64,000 nucleotides of DNA from Mesorhizobium sp. M2A.F.Ca.ET.046.03.2.1. Lineage in GTDB: Bacteria > Pseudomonadota > Alphaproteobacteria > Rhizobiales > Rhizobiaceae. Of this stretch, positions 1 to 9,593 are shown one piece after another. Position 1 is the stretch's first letter. Every line of letters begins with the position of its first letter. The notes beneath the pieces were generated by a model. The model saw only the letters and a program-made list of their open reading frames with translations, ran no database searches and had not been told where the DNA came from. A program made the translations under genes and the position numbers. The stretch lies in the NCBI RefSeq assembly GCF_003952425.1, contig NZ_CP034449.1, positions 4,948,001-5,012,000 on the forward strand, read 5' to 3'.

Positions 1-657
1 GAGAAGCTTGGCGATCTCTTCGCTGGTGTTGCCGTTGGCGGTCAGCTTCAGGCATTCGAGCTCGCGCTTGGAGATCGAACGCATCCGGCCGCTGTCGCTG
101 GGGCGGATGCGGGCGACGGCCGCGAAAAGCGCGAAGGAGCGAGCGTGGATCTCGCACAGCATGTCGTCGGATAACGCCATCTCAGAGCCCAGGAAGACGA
201 CCAGACCGCATTGACCGCGCTCGGCATGCACGGGAAGCGCGATACCATTGGTGCCGGGCGCCAGCGGCGCGGTCGGCTCGGCCCAGGCGAGCGACTGGAA
301 GATCTGCCGCGATCCGGCGATGCCGTCGTCGGCCCACCAGCGCGGCGTGGTCGAGATGCGGCTGTGGCGCACCACATCCTCGCCATTGGCGCCGGAGATG
401 AATTTGGTCGCGACCGCGGTGCTCGGATAGTCGGAATCGAAGCACGCTACGAGACGCGCGCGCTCAGGCGAGGGGCTGACGAAATAGAGGCCGAAGGCTG
501 AGGCGTTGATGTCGACCGCGATCCAGCGGCAGCGGCGCACGGCATCCGGAATGGTGGCCGCATGATGCGTCTCCGAGCCCAGCGAGAAGGCGCCGAAGGG
601 ATTGCGCTGATCGTTGAAAAGGGCGGCGGCCGCCTCTTTGACCTGTGCGTGCTTCAA
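1..657 (-). CDS. LuxR-family transcriptional regulator, C-terminus cut by window edge
   Basis: Reading the minus strand from a TTG at 655-657 gives 219 uninterrupted codons to the window edge. The last residues (SKRELECLKLTANGNTSEEI) are the first half of a LuxR/GerE helix-turn-helix, so the DNA-binding domain is cut and the preceding ~190 residues would be the sensing domain (autoinducer-binding-like fold, judged by length and position only). The TTG overlaps the stop of the upstream LuxR gene (TTGA), so translation is probably coupled. No ATG lies early in this frame, which makes TTG the best start. The signal is unknown and no LuxI-type synthase lies nearby. Confidence is high for LuxR type and moderate for the start. 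Confidence 0.8.
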   Translation of the reverse strand, partial: MKHAQVKEAAAALFNDQRNPFGAFSLGSETHHAATIPDAVRRCRWIAVDINASAFGLYFVSPSPERARLVACFDSDYPSTAVATKFISGANGEDVVRHSRISTTPRWWADDGIAGSRQIFQSLAWAEPTAPLAPGTNGIALPVHAERGQCGLVVFLGSEMALSDDMLCEIHARSFALFAAVARIRPSDSGRMRSISKRELECLKLTANGNTSEEIAKLL

Positions 658-1364
658 ATGATGCCGCTCCTGATCGCCGTCGCGATCGCCATCGCGCGGT
701 TCGAGGCCGCGAACTTCTGGATGGCGTGCGTGATGTAGCTGTTGACGGTGTTGGACGAGACGCCGAGGATGACGGCCACCTCGTCGGTGGTCTTGCCTTC
801 CGAAACCCAGAACAGGCATTCGCGCTCGCGGTCCGACAACGGGTCCTGCATGGATGCCGCCGCGATCAACTGCGGAATGCTGGAAAGCGCATAGCAGCAT
901 TTGAGCTGCGCCTTCATCAGGGCCGTCAGGTCGATCTTGCCTGCCTCGGCGGCCGAGAACAGCACGAACAGGCGCTGGCGGCCGACATTGAGCCGCAACG
1001 AGTAGATTTCGGCATGGCCGAGCACGTCGAGCAGGCGGGCCTCTTCGCCGGTCAGCAATGCGCCGGCGTCGGGCGCGTGCGCCGCCACCAACGGCTTCGG
1101 ACGCACCCCCGGCGCCACGGTCAGAGGTCCGAGCGCCAGGTTGGCGATCAGCCTTTTGCCGATCAGCTCGATGGCATCGAAGATCCAGTTCGAGGAGACG
1201 ATGCGCGCGTCGTTGCGGTCCTGGTCATGCACAATGGCGACCAGCATGTAGCTGTCTGCGCCGATGTCGGCTGCAAGCTGCATGAAAAAACCGGTGAGAT
1301 CGCCGCGGGACGTCAGGTGCGGGCCTGAAGCATCGGGTTGGAGAAGCGCGGCGGGACTGCTCAT
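654..1364 (-). CDS. LuxR-family transcriptional regulator
   Basis: 236 residues from the ATG at 1362-1364 (protein begins MSSPAALLQPD); an in-frame extension to 1445 is possible but low-complexity. The C-terminal ~65 residues form a LuxR HTH: DRERECLFWVSEGKTTDEVA followed by a recognition helix with SSNTVNSYI. The N-terminal ~165 residues have the size of an autoinducer-binding-type domain. The start of the next LuxR gene overlaps this stop, so the two form a two-gene unit of similar regulators, perhaps a heterodimer or a receptor pair. Ligand unknown. Confidence 0.82.
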   Translation of the reverse strand: MSSPAALLQPDASGPHLTSRGDLTGFFMQLAADIGADSYMLVAIVHDQDRNDARIVSSNWIFDAIELIGKRLIANLALGPLTVAPGVRPKPLVAAHAPDAGALLTGEEARLLDVLGHAEIYSLRLNVGRQRLFVLFSAAEAGKIDLTALMKAQLKCCYALSSIPQLIAAASMQDPLSDRERECLFWVSEGKTTDEVAVILGVSSNTVNSYITHAIQKFAASNRAMAIATAIRSGII

Positions 1365-1750
1365 TTCCAATTCTTGGATTCTTGCCGGAATCGATCCTTG
1401 TGCCCGGTGCTGGCGAAGCCGGCGGCCGGACCCGAAACACATCACGTTTACGAAGACACACTCACGGACGCGAACGGCGCCCCAACCGCGCCGAATCCCT
1501 CCAGGGAACGCGAAACCGTCCGCGTCTGGTGCCGGCCTGGCGCCGGAACTTGAGACTTTGGGTGGTCGCCGCGCCCCCCGTGGACCGGCTGATTCGGGTC
1601 TAATCTACCCGCAGATGAATCCGACATCAAATGCGATTTGACAAAATCGAATCCGGTGGACTCGCGTTGCGACTCAGCGGCCGGTTTTCGCGTTGCTTGG
1701 CGGTGATTTCAAAGCTGAATTGAGCCTTTCGCCGCGCGGCTGCAACAAAT
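1365..1750. other. Intergenic stretch without a recognisable gene
   Basis: Between the LuxR start and the terminator of the histone-deacetylase-like gene I see no reading frame with protein-like composition. The promoter of the LuxR pair should lie in the half nearest 1365, but I cannot place clear -35/-10 boxes. ORFs across 1380-1640 are proline/arginine-rich shadows. Confidence 0.4.
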
Positions 1751-1776
1751 ACGCCCCCGGTTGCATCCGGGGGCGT
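1751..1776 (-). terminator. Hairpin terminator after the histone-deacetylase-like gene
   Basis: A perfect 10-bp stem, ACGCCCCCGG / CCGGGGGCGT, with a six-base loop lies 20 bp beyond the stop codon at 1796. On the minus strand it is followed by ATTTGTTGC, a weak T tract. Confidence 0.7.
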
Positions 1777-1795
1777 AGGCCCATTCGGGTGGGGA

Positions 1796-2826
1796 TCAGC
1801 GATCCTCGAAGCCGGTCAGCACGCCGACGGCATTGATGCCGATCTCTTCCACGGCGTAGCCGCCTTCCATGACGAACAGCGTCGGCAGGCCGAGCCTGGC
1901 GATGCGGCGGCCGATCTTGGGGTAGTCGACGCTCTTCAGCTTGAACTGGCTGATCGGGTCCTTCTCGAAGGTGTCGACGCCGAGCGAGACGATGACGACA
2001 TCGGGGGCGTAGGCGGTGAGCTTGCCGCAGGCATCCTCCAGCGATGCGCTCCAGCCGTCCCAGTCGGTGCCGAAGGGCATCGGGTAGTTGACGTTGAAAC
2101 CTTCGCCTTCGCCTTCGCCGCGCTCATCGGCGTGGCCGAGAAAGAAGGGATACTCGACCATCGGGTCGCCATGCAGGTTGAGTACCTGGATATCGCCGCG
2201 GCGATAGAAGATCTCCTGCGTGCCGTTGCCGTGGTGGTAGTCGACATCGAGGATCGACACGCGCCTGGCGCCCTGGTCGCGGAACCATTGCGCGACGACG
2301 GCGGCGTTGTTGATGAAGCAATAGCCCCCATGAAGGCGGCACCCGCATGATGGCCGGGCGGGCGGCAAAGCGCGAAGGCGGTGCGCTCGCCGCCCTTGAC
2401 GAGGGCGGCGGCGGTCAGCGCGACATCATAGGATGACTTGATCGCCGCCCAGGTGCCTTCGACGAAGGTGGCGCCGGCATCGAAGGAATAATAGCCGAGC
2501 AGGGCGTCGACGCGCTTCGGCGGAACGTCGCCGCGCAGGCCGCGCGTCGGCCAGGTGAAGCCCATGGCCGAGCCCGTGAAACCGGCGGCGACCCATTCCG
2601 GCCAGACCGTCGGCAGGAAATCGATGTAGTGGGCATCATGCACGCGCTTGGCGGCGGCGAGGTCGTGCTCGACCGGTCCGATGATCGGCCCGAGCTTCTC
2701 GCTCTCCACCCGCGCCTTGATGAATTCGGCTCGCGACGGTTTCTCGAAGCCGGGCACGATGGCCGATGTGACCAGTTCCATCTGGCCTGAATGACCGGCG
2801 TGAAGCGGCGAAAAGACAGTCTTCAT
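1796..2826 (-). pseudogene. Acetylpolyamine amidohydrolase / class II histone-deacetylase-like protein, frameshifted
   Basis: Read through one frameshift this is a ~343-residue zinc deacetylase of the histone deacetylase superfamily, the usual length for bacterial acetylpolyamine amidohydrolases. The N-terminal frame (MKTVFSPLHAGHSGQ...) carries RPPGHHAG; the C-terminal frame carries GYCFINNAAVVAQ, the zinc-site segment DVDYHHGNGTQE and EGGYAVEEIG. The frames separate just after RPPGHHAGAAFMG, at a run of five C on the plus strand (2325-2329); a sixth C would restore MGGYCFIN. Either the gene is freshly broken or the assembly lost one base in a homopolymer. A TetR gene lies 41 bp upstream in the same direction and a polyamine-type ABC operon lies across the divergent gap, which fits deacetylation of acetylated polyamines. 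Confidence 0.82.
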
Positions 2827-2867
2827 GGAATTCCCCTGGAAGTACGAAAACAGTTGGAGGTGCGAAA

Positions 2868-3521
2868 TCAGTCGAGGTTGAGATAGGGGGTCACGAGAGC
2901 CAGCCACATGGCTTCCACATCGTCCTCTATGAGGTCGAATGTCTTGCGATCCCGCTTCAGTCCGACAAGCCTGCAGGCGTGCCCGACCTCCATCATCACC
3001 AGGCCCAGCCGCTTGGCGGTCTTTTCCTCGAGCGCCGGGTTCACATGCTGCAGCCAGGCTGCGTAGAGGGCGATGATCTCCTTGTCGTATCCATCCTGGA
3101 TCGGCCTCAGGTCGGCATTGCCGGATATCGCCTCGATCACCGGCATCAGCGTGACGTTGTCGAGATAGAGCCTGGATGTGTCGATGAAGAGCTTGCGCAC
3201 TTCGCGCTGAAACTCGTCGCGGTTGGTGGGCTGGGCAACTTTGATACGCTTGGCAATCACCTCGGGAAAGGAAGACAGCCAGCGCCTGCCGAGTTCGAGA
3301 AGGATGGCTTCCTTGTTGGGGAAATATTGGTAGACCGAACCGACTGATAGGCCGGCGCGCTGCGCGATGGCGAGCGTCGTCGGGGTCTTGGTTCCTTGCT
3401 CGCGGGTCAGGATCAGCGCTGCGTCGAGAATCCTGTCGACCACCTTGCTCGACCGTTGCTGCCGTGGCTGCTTGCGCGGCTCGAGCGCTATTTTGGTCTT
3501 GCGGTCGAGACTGCGCTTCAC
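2868..3521 (-). CDS. TetR/AcrR-family transcriptional regulator
   Basis: The N-terminal TetR HTH is clear: VVDRILDAALILTREQGTKT, then LAIAQRAGLSVGSVYQYFPN, the classical recognition helix ending in YxYFxNK. A ~150-residue ligand domain follows. I prefer the GTG at 3519-3521 (VKRSLDRKT...) because a possible promoter with a TATAGT box lies at 3567-3572 and a GGGGG tract sits ~10 nt upstream of the GTG; ATG starts at 3575 and 3617 are also in frame and would give up to 249 residues. It is co-directional with the deacetylase gene and divergent from the amidohydrolase/ABC operon, so it probably controls both. Ligand unknown; a polyamine or derivative is a guess from context. Confidence 0.85.
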   Translation of the reverse strand: MKRSLDRKTKIALEPRKQPRQQRSSKVVDRILDAALILTREQGTKTPTTLAIAQRAGLSVGSVYQYFPNKEAILLELGRRWLSSFPEVIAKRIKVAQPTNRDEFQREVRKLFIDTSRLYLDNVTLMPVIEAISGNADLRPIQDGYDKEIIALYAAWLQHVNPALEEKTAKRLGLVMMEVGHACRLVGLKRDRKTFDLIEDDVEAMWLALVTPYLNLD

Positions 3522-3566
3522 TGCTCGTTGCCCCCATTCCCCGCTCGGCCTCACGCGGTGCAGTCC

Positions 3567-3597
3567 ACTATACATGCCAAATTCCGGCTGTTGACAA
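3567..3597 (-). promoter_or_regulatory. Possible promoter of the TetR gene, overlapping a plus-strand -35 box
   Basis: On the minus strand TTGTCA (3592-3597) and TATAGT (3567-3572) are spaced by 19 bases, slightly long. A plus-strand TTGACA at 3591-3596 overlaps the -35 box and could serve the divergent amidohydrolase gene. The overlap would let one regulator act on both directions. Sequence match only. Confidence 0.35.
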
Positions 3598-3762
3598 ACG
3601 CGAATAAACAGTCGCATTCTTTATCCACGCTGTCTTCAACGATAACAAGGGGAATTTCGAAGACGGCGCATCGGCATCGACTTTGTCCCACGGCGCCGCC
3701 CCGGTGGAGCGGCGGCTCGCAGGACTTCGCGCTGTCGGTCCCTCAGCAAATGTGGAGTCGCG

Positions 3763-5424
3763 ATGTCGGTTGGTGGTGCGGATCTGGTGGTCGTCAACGG
3801 TCGAGTGCTGACCATGGACGATGACAATCCTGCCGCCGAGGCTATCGCCGTCAAGGACGGCGTCATCATCGCCATCGGCAGCCGCGCTTCCATCGAAGAA
3901 CTCAAAGGACCGGCGACAAAAATTGTCGACGCCCAGGGCGGCTCGGTGCTGCCGGGTTTCATCGAGGCGCATATGCATCTGTTCGGCGGCGCGGCCGAGC
4001 TCGACAATCTGCATCTGGCGGGCGTGCATGGCTTCGACGCGCTGCGCGACGCGATCCAGGATTTCGCCGCGAAGCGCCCGGACGCCAAGCTGCTGATCGG
4101 CGCCGGCGTCGACTACGCGATTCTGCCCGAGCCGGTGACGCGCCACGATCTCGACCGCATCATTCCTGACCGGCCCTTCGTCATGTCGGCATCCGACCAC
4201 CATACGATGTGGGCGAACACCAAGGCGCTGGAAGAGGCCGGCCTGCTGCATGGCAAGGAGGTCGGCCAAGGCAACGAGATCGTCATGGGCGCGGACGGGC
4301 TTGCCGCAGGCGAGCTGCGCGAGAGCGAGGCGTTCGGGCCGGTCCTCGACCACTACGGGGCAAATCGCGCGCGGCTTGGCCTGGAGGGAGTCGAGCCGGA
4401 TCCTCATCCTTCGCCAAGCGAGCTGGCGGCCGATCGCGATCTGATGCATCGCGGGCTTGAATGGTGCGCCAAGCAAGGCATCACATCGATCCAGAACATG
4501 GACGGCAACTTCTACCAGCTCGAGCTGCTGGCCGATCTGGAAAAAGAGGGACGGTTGCTTTGCCGCACCAAAATCCCGTTCCACTTCAAGAACTTCATGA
4601 AGCTGGACATGCTGGAAAAAGCCTCGCGGATGGCCGCAACCTACAAGTCCGAGTGGCTGTCCTCCGGCATGGTCAAGGTCTTCTATGACGGCGTGCTGGA
4701 TTCCTGGACCGCGGTGATGGTCGACGACTATGCCGACCGTCCCGGTTGGCGCGGCGAGCCGCTGTTTTCGCCGCAGCATTTCGCCGAGGTCGCGGTCGAG
4801 GCCGATAGGCGCGGGTTGCAGATCGCCGTGCATTCGATCGGCGATGGCGCGGTTCGCGCGGTGCTCGACGGCTATCAGGCGGCGGCGAAGAAGAACGGCA
4901 GGCGCGACAGCCGCCACCGCGTCGAGCATATCGAGGTGATCACGGCGCCCGACGTGCCGCGCTTCGCCGAACTTGGCGTTCTGGCTTCGATGCAGCCGGC
5001 GCATCCGCCGGGGGCGATGAACTTCCCGCTGGAGCCGACGATCTCGCGCATCGGCCGCGACAAGTGGCCGTTGAGCTATGCCTGGCGCACGCTGAAAAAC
5101 GCCGGCGCGCGCGTGGTGTTCGCGTCCGACTGGCCAGTTTCTCCGGTCGATCCGATCCTGTCCATCCAGGCGGCAGTCATGCGCAAGCCTTGGGCGGAAG
5201 GCATGCCCGACCAGAGCTTCTCGTTGCGAGAAGCGATCCAGGGTTACACCGTCGAGGGCGCCTATGCGGAGTTCATGGAAGATCGCAAAGGTCGCCTGAA
5301 GACCGGCTATCTCGCCGACATCGTCGTCTTGTCGGCCGATATCGAGGCGACCGCGCCGGAAGCGCTGCACACGGTGCGCCCGGTCACCACCATCTGTGGC
5401 GGCAGGGTCACCTATCAGGCCTGA
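3763..5424 (+). CDS. YtcJ-like metal-dependent amidohydrolase
   Basis: 553 residues, normal for the YtcJ/amidohydrolase-3 group. The N-terminal sheet ([20 protein letters not shown]) leads to the metal motif in [14 protein letters not shown]. Further metal and catalytic positions are HSIGDGAV near residue 355, RVEHIEV near 386 and FASDWPVSP near 452. Cytoplasmic, no signal peptide. It is the first gene of the run leading into the Pot-type ABC transporter (8-bp gap), so it probably hydrolyses the imported compound or a derivative. The family hydrolyses varied amides and cyclic ureides; the substrate cannot be read from sequence. Confidence 0.88.
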   Translation: MSVGGADLVVVNGRVLTMDDDNPAAEAIAVKDGVIIAIGSRASIEELKGPATKIVDAQGGSVLPGFIEAHMHLFGGAAELDNLHLAGVHGFDALRDAIQDFAAKRPDAKLLIGAGVDYAILPEPVTRHDLDRIIPDRPFVMSASDHHTMWANTKALEEAGLLHGKEVGQGNEIVMGADGLAAGELRESEAFGPVLDHYGANRARLGLEGVEPDPHPSPSELAADRDLMHRGLEWCAKQGITSIQNMDGNFYQLELLADLEKEGRLLCRTKIPFHFKNFMKLDMLEKASRMAATYKSEWLSSGMVKVFYDGVLDSWTAVMVDDYADRPGWRGEPLFSPQHFAEVAVEADRRGLQIAVHSIGDGAVRAVLDGYQAAAKKNGRRDSRHRVEHIEVITAPDVPRFAELGVLASMQPAHPPGAMNFPLEPTISRIGRDKWPLSYAWRTLKNAGARVVFASDWPVSPVDPILSIQAAVMRKPWAEGMPDQSFSLREAIQGYTVEGAYAEFMEDRKGRLKTGYLADIVVLSADIEATAPEALHTVRPVTTICGGRVTYQA

Positions 5425-5432
5425 GGTGCGGC

Positions 5433-6656
5433 ATGGGAATTGCATTTGAAAATCAGGTAGCAGCTCCGCAGTTGCCAAGCCCCACGGCTTATGGTCACAA
5501 TCAAACAGGAACACACCTGCCGGAAAGAGCAGGCTCTCTCAATGGGGTAATCGTGCCGGAACAACCGGGTAAGAACGCGATCGAAGTTCGCGGTGTTCGC
5601 AAGGTTTTCGGAACCGGCGAAAACCAGGTAGCCGCCCTCGACACGGTTTCGGTGTCGATCCGCGAAAATGAGTTTTTCACGCTGCTCGGTCCGTCTGGAT
5701 GCGGAAAGACGACGCTGCTGAGATTGATTGCCGGCTTCGATTTCCCGAGCGCCGGCGAGATCCTGCTGCACGGCCAGGACATCGCGCCGCTGCCACCGTT
5801 CAAACGTCCGGTCAACACCGTCTTCCAAAGCTATGCGCTGTTCCCGCACATGACGGTGGCGCAGAATATCGGCTTCGGGCTGGAGATGCTCGGCAAGCCG
5901 AAAGCGGAGATCGAGGCCCGCGTCGCCCAGATGCTGAAGCTGGTCAAGATGGAGGCGCTGAAGGCGCGCCGCACCAGCCAGATCTCCGGCGGCCAGCAGC
6001 AGCGCGTGGCGCTGGCCCGGGCGCTGGCGCCGCAGCCGAAGGTGCTGCTGCTCGACGAGCCTTTGTCGGCGCTGGACTACAAGCTGCGCAAGGAAATGCA
6101 AATCGAGCTGAAGCGGCTGCAGCACGAGACCGGCATCACCTTCATCTTCGTGACCCATGACCAGGAAGAAGCGCTGACCATGTCCGACCGCATCGCGGTG
6201 ATGTCGGCCGGCAAGATCCTGCAGGTCGGCGCGCCGCGCGACATCTATGACCGGCCGGCCGAACGTTTCGTCGCCGACTTCATCGGCGAGACCAATTTCC
6301 TGCCGGGCACGGTGGTATCGAAGCAGGCCGGCGTGGCGACAGTCAAGTTCGCCAGCAACGCGACGATCAGCGCCGGCTATCCGGAAGGCTTCAATCCGAC
6401 CGGCGAGGTGACGCTGGTGGTTCGTCCCGAGCATGCCGATCTGGTCCCCGATCCGGCCAAGGGCACGATCGCCGGCACGCTCTCCAACATCGTCTATTTC
6501 GGCACCGACACGCACTACCACGTCAAGCTCGATGGCGGCGGCGAGAATTTCATCGTGCGCCACCAGAACAGCCGTTCGAGCGCGGTGACCTACGAGACCG
6601 GCGTCAAGGTCGGCATCCAGTTCGAGGAGGACGCCGCCCGCGTCCTGAAAGACTGA
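5433..6656 (+). CDS. Polyamine-type ABC transporter ATP-binding protein (PotA-like)
   Basis: 407 residues from the ATG at 5433; an in-frame GTG ([10 protein letters not shown]) ~37 codons later is an alternative. Walker A is [11 protein letters not shown], the Q-loop is in [13 protein letters not shown], the signature is [15 protein letters not shown], Walker B is [12 protein letters not shown] and the H-loop is in [12 protein letters not shown]-terminal TOBE region (near [11 protein letters not shown]) is present, typical of PotA/MalK-type ATPases. It sits between the amidohydrolase and two permeases and its stop overlaps the next start (ATGA). The polyamine assignment rests on the whole cassette, mainly the binding protein. 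Confidence 0.92.
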   Translation: MGIAFENQVAAPQLPSPTAYGHNQTGTHLPERAGSLNGVIVPEQPGKNAIEVRGVRKVFGTGENQVAALDTVSVSIRENEFFTLLGPSGCGKTTLLRLIAGFDFPSAGEILLHGQDIAPLPPFKRPVNTVFQSYALFPHMTVAQNIGFGLEMLGKPKAEIEARVAQMLKLVKMEALKARRTSQISGGQQQRVALARALAPQPKVLLLDEPLSALDYKLRKEMQIELKRLQHETGITFIFVTHDQEEALTMSDRIAVMSAGKILQVGAPRDIYDRPAERFVADFIGETNFLPGTVVSKQAGVATVKFASNATISAGYPEGFNPTGEVTLVVRPEHADLVPDPAKGTIAGTLSNIVYFGTDTHYHVKLDGGGENFIVRHQNSRSSAVTYETGVKVGIQFEEDAARVLKD

Positions 6657-7603
6657 TGACGACAGCTGCTCTCTCCTCAGCCCCGCCCTCCAAGGCCGCG
6701 TTGTTCGAAGCCAAGGCGGTGAAGACCAGCGCGCGACGCAACCGACTCCTGTCGCTGCCGGCGCTGATCATCATCGGCATTTTCGGCGTGCTGCCGCTGA
6801 TCATCATCTGCGTCTATTCGTTCCTCGTCGCCGCGCCTTATGGCGGCGTGCAGTGGCAGTTCTCGACCGACGCCTATCTGAACTTCCTGTTCCAGCGCGA
6901 CATTTTCGACGACACGCTGCAATTCACGCCGGACTTCCTGATCATCTATCTGCGTTCGTTCCTGTTCGCGGCGGTGACGACTGTCATCTGCCTGCTGCTC
7001 GGTTTTCCGACCGCCTATTTCATGGCGACGCGGCCGCCGGCGCAGCGCAATTGGTGGGTGCTTCTGATCACCATCCCATTCTGGTCGAACCTTCTGGTCC
7101 GCACGCTGGCGATCATGTTCATCATCCGTGACGAGGGCCTGATCAACAACGCGCTGATCGGGCTGGGGGTGATCGATAAGCCGATCACCATGCTCTACAC
7201 CAACTTCGCCATCCAGCTCGGCCTGCTCTACGCGTTCCTGCCGTTCATGGTGCTGCCGCTCTATTCGAGCCTCGAGAAGCTCGACTTCCGACTTATCGAA
7301 GCGGCCTACGATCTTTATGCGACGCGCCGGCAAGTGCTGTGGCGGGTGATCATTCCGCTGTCCAAGCCCGGCATCATCGCCGGATGCCTGCTCGTCTTCA
7401 TCCCGGCCCTCGGCGCCTATGTGACGCCACTCATCCTCGGCGGCGGCATCCACCTGATGATCGGCGACCTGATCGCCCAGCAATTCGGCTCGGGGCGCAA
7501 CTGGCCGCTCGGCTGCGCGCAGGCGCTGATCCTGATGGCCGCCGTGCTGGTTGCGCTTTACTTCTATGTCCGCAACACGTCGGGCAAGGTGCAGCATGGC
7601 TGA
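6656..7603 (+). CDS. Polyamine-type ABC transporter permease (PotB-like)
   Basis: 315 residues with about six membrane helices. After a charged N-terminus the first helix is LPALIIIGIFGVLPLIIICV. The EAA-type loop that contacts the ATPase is near residues 210-235 (EAAYDLYATRRQVLWRVIIP). Length and order match PotB/PotH permeases. Its ATG overlaps the preceding stop by one base and it overlaps the next permease gene by 8 bp, so the set is translationally coupled. Confidence 0.92.
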   Translation: MTTAALSSAPPSKAALFEAKAVKTSARRNRLLSLPALIIIGIFGVLPLIIICVYSFLVAAPYGGVQWQFSTDAYLNFLFQRDIFDDTLQFTPDFLIIYLRSFLFAAVTTVICLLLGFPTAYFMATRPPAQRNWWVLLITIPFWSNLLVRTLAIMFIIRDEGLINNALIGLGVIDKPITMLYTNFAIQLGLLYAFLPFMVLPLYSSLEKLDFRLIEAAYDLYATRRQVLWRVIIPLSKPGIIAGCLLVFIPALGAYVTPLILGGGIHLMIGDLIAQQFGSGRNWPLGCAQALILMAAVLVALYFYVRNTSGKVQHG

Positions 7604-8408
7604 GCCCCGCGTCATGGATATCAAGGACCAGCCGGGGTTCCGATCGATCGCCATCATCTGCCTGCTGGTGCTCTATGTGCCGGTGCTTATCCTGATGATC
7701 TTCTCGCTGAACAGCGGCTCACTGGTCACGCATTGGGAAGGCGTCACGCTCGGCTGGTACGGCAGCGCCCTCCTCAACGAGGAATTCCATGCCGCGGCCA
7801 AGAACACGCTGATCATCTCGGTGACCGCGACGATCGTCTCGACGATCTGCGCGACGCTGGCGGCGATCGGAATGACCCGGGTGAAGCCGTGGCGTGGGCT
7901 GGCGGCGGCATTCATGGTTATCAACCTGCCGCTGATGGTGCCCGAGATCATCACGGCGGTTGCGACGCTCTCCTTCTTCGCGCTGATCGCCGGTGCGTTC
8001 GGGCTGAATTTCGGCATCGGCAATCTGATCCTCGCCCACACCGTGTTCTGCATCCCCTTCGCCTATATGCCGATCCGGGCGCGGCTGGAGGACATGGACC
8101 TGACGCTGGAATATGCCGCAGCCGATCTTTACGCGACGCCTTGGAACGCCTTCAGGCGCATTACGCTGCCGCTCTTGGTTCCCGGCGTTATGTCGGGCGC
8201 TGCGCTCGCCTTCATCGTCTCCTTCGACGATTTTACCATCACGCAGCTCGTCGCAGGTCCCGGCCAGACGACACTGCCCCTCTATATCTGGAACCAGATC
8301 CGGCGGCCGATGACGCCCGAGATCAACGCCATCTCCACCATCCTGCTTATGGTGTCGATCCTGTTCGTCTCGGTCTCTTTCCTGATTGCGCGCCGACGCG
8401 CCAAATGA
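7596..8408 (+). CDS. Polyamine-type ABC transporter permease (PotC-like)
   Basis: 270 residues from the ATG at 7596 (MAEPRVMDIKDQ); upstream in-frame codons lie inside the previous gene. Six hydrophobic segments are visible, beginning IAIICLLVLYVPVLILMIFS. The EAA loop reads EYAAADLYATPWNAFRRITL and is followed by VSFDDFTITQLVAGPG, a motif usual in PotC/PotI. It pairs with the preceding PotB-like protein to form the channel. Confidence 0.92.
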   Translation: MAEPRVMDIKDQPGFRSIAIICLLVLYVPVLILMIFSLNSGSLVTHWEGVTLGWYGSALLNEEFHAAAKNTLIISVTATIVSTICATLAAIGMTRVKPWRGLAAAFMVINLPLMVPEIITAVATLSFFALIAGAFGLNFGIGNLILAHTVFCIPFAYMPIRARLEDMDLTLEYAAADLYATPWNAFRRITLPLLVPGVMSGAALAFIVSFDDFTITQLVAGPGQTTLPLYIWNQIRRPMTPEINAISTILLMVSILFVSVSFLIARRRAK

Positions 8409-8448
8409 GCTCCAACACACAACAATGGGAAGGCAAGGTGAACATAAA

Positions 8449-9477
8449 ATGTCTGGAAAACTGATGGCGGCCGTTTCCGCGGCAGTGCTTTTATGGGCAG
8501 TGCCGGCGCTCGCCGACGGCGAACTGCACATCTACAATTGGGGTGACTACACCAATCCGAAGCTGATCGAGAAGTTCGAGAAGCAGTACAACATCAAGGT
8601 GACGCTGGACGATTACGACTCCAACGAAACCATGCTGTCCAAGGTGCGCGCCGGCAATTCCGGCTACGACATCGTGGTGCCATCGGACTACACCGTGAAG
8701 ATCATGATCGAAGAGGGCCTGCTCGAAAAGACCGAGCCCAACGCGATGCCGAACGGCAAGAACCTCGACCCGCGCTTTGTCGACATCTACTGGGACAAGG
8801 GGCGCCACTACACCGCGCCGTGGCAGTTCGGCACGACAACGTTCTCGGTCAATACCGACAAGTTCAAGGGCGACATCGACACGTTGGCCATCCTGTTCAA
8901 CCCGCCGGATGAGCTCAAGGGCCAGATCAACGTCCTCGACGACGTCAACACCGTCATGCATGCGGCGGAGCGTTATGCCGGCGTGCCCCGCTGCGGCGCC
9001 GACAAGGCCAATCTGAAGAAGGTCAACGACATCCTGGTGGCTGCCAAGCCGTCGTGGAAGACGTTCAGCTACGACACCATCACCAAGATCACCTCGGGCG
9101 ACGTGATCGTCACCGAGCAATGGAATGGCGCGGCCTATCGTTCGCGCCAGAAGATCCCGGCAATCAAATATGCCTATCCGAAGGAAGGCATCGAAGGCTG
9201 GATGGACAATGTCGCGGTGCTGAAGGGCGCCAAGAACCTGGAGAACGCCAAGCTATTCCAGGACTTCGTCATGGCGCCTGAGAACGCGGCGCTGATCTCG
9301 GACTTCGCCGGCTACGACAACGGCATTGCCGGCAGCCACAAATTCCTGCCGCCGGAGTTCGCCAACTCACCGGAACTTAATCCGCCGGCCGGCGCCCCGA
9401 CGCCGGAATTCGTGCCGCCATGCCCGCCGGAAGTGGTGGAGATCTACAACAAGATCTGGACCAACCTGCGCAAGTAA
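8449..9477 (+). CDS. Periplasmic spermidine/putrescine-type binding protein (PotD/PotF-like)
   Basis: 342 residues from the ATG at 8449. An N-terminal signal peptide (lysine, then AAVSAAVLLWAVPALADG, cleavage probably after ALA) directs it to the periplasm. The mature start LHIYNWGDYTNPKLIEKFEK is diagnostic for PotD/PotF, as is the later SGYDIVVPSDYTV. It lies 40 bp after the second permease and is followed by a strong hairpin terminator, so the transporter block ends here. Polyamine specificity is by family; acidic binding-site residues were not verified. Confidence 0.92.
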   Translation: MSGKLMAAVSAAVLLWAVPALADGELHIYNWGDYTNPKLIEKFEKQYNIKVTLDDYDSNETMLSKVRAGNSGYDIVVPSDYTVKIMIEEGLLEKTEPNAMPNGKNLDPRFVDIYWDKGRHYTAPWQFGTTTFSVNTDKFKGDIDTLAILFNPPDELKGQINVLDDVNTVMHAAERYAGVPRCGADKANLKKVNDILVAAKPSWKTFSYDTITKITSGDVIVTEQWNGAAYRSRQKIPAIKYAYPKEGIEGWMDNVAVLKGAKNLENAKLFQDFVMAPENAALISDFAGYDNGIAGSHKFLPPEFANSPELNPPAGAPTPEFVPPCPPEVVEIYNKIWTNLRK

Positions 9478-9501
9478 TTTTGCAGGTGGGCATGAAAGGA
9501 G

Positions 9502-9525
9502 GGGAGGCTCCGGCCTCCCTTTCTT
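9502..9525 (+). terminator. Rho-independent terminator after the ABC cassette
   Basis: GGGAGGC / GCCTCCC stem with a four-base loop, flanked by AAAGGA on the left and TTTCTT on the right, 24 bp after the binding-protein stop. It probably limits, but need not abolish, read-through into the serine hydrolase genes. Confidence 0.8.
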
Positions 9526-9593
9526 GTGACTGTGCATGTCGTTCGCCCAAACCGGCGCACGCACTTTGGGTGACATGCATCGAGGAGGAAATC

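Noticed and set aside
2100..2130. TTCGCC-type short tandem repeat
   Set aside because: It encodes the GEGEGEG stretch of the deacetylase in frame and is an ordinary coding repeat.
3568..5514. 648-residue minus-strand ORF
   Set aside because: Antisense shadow of the YtcJ amidohydrolase gene.
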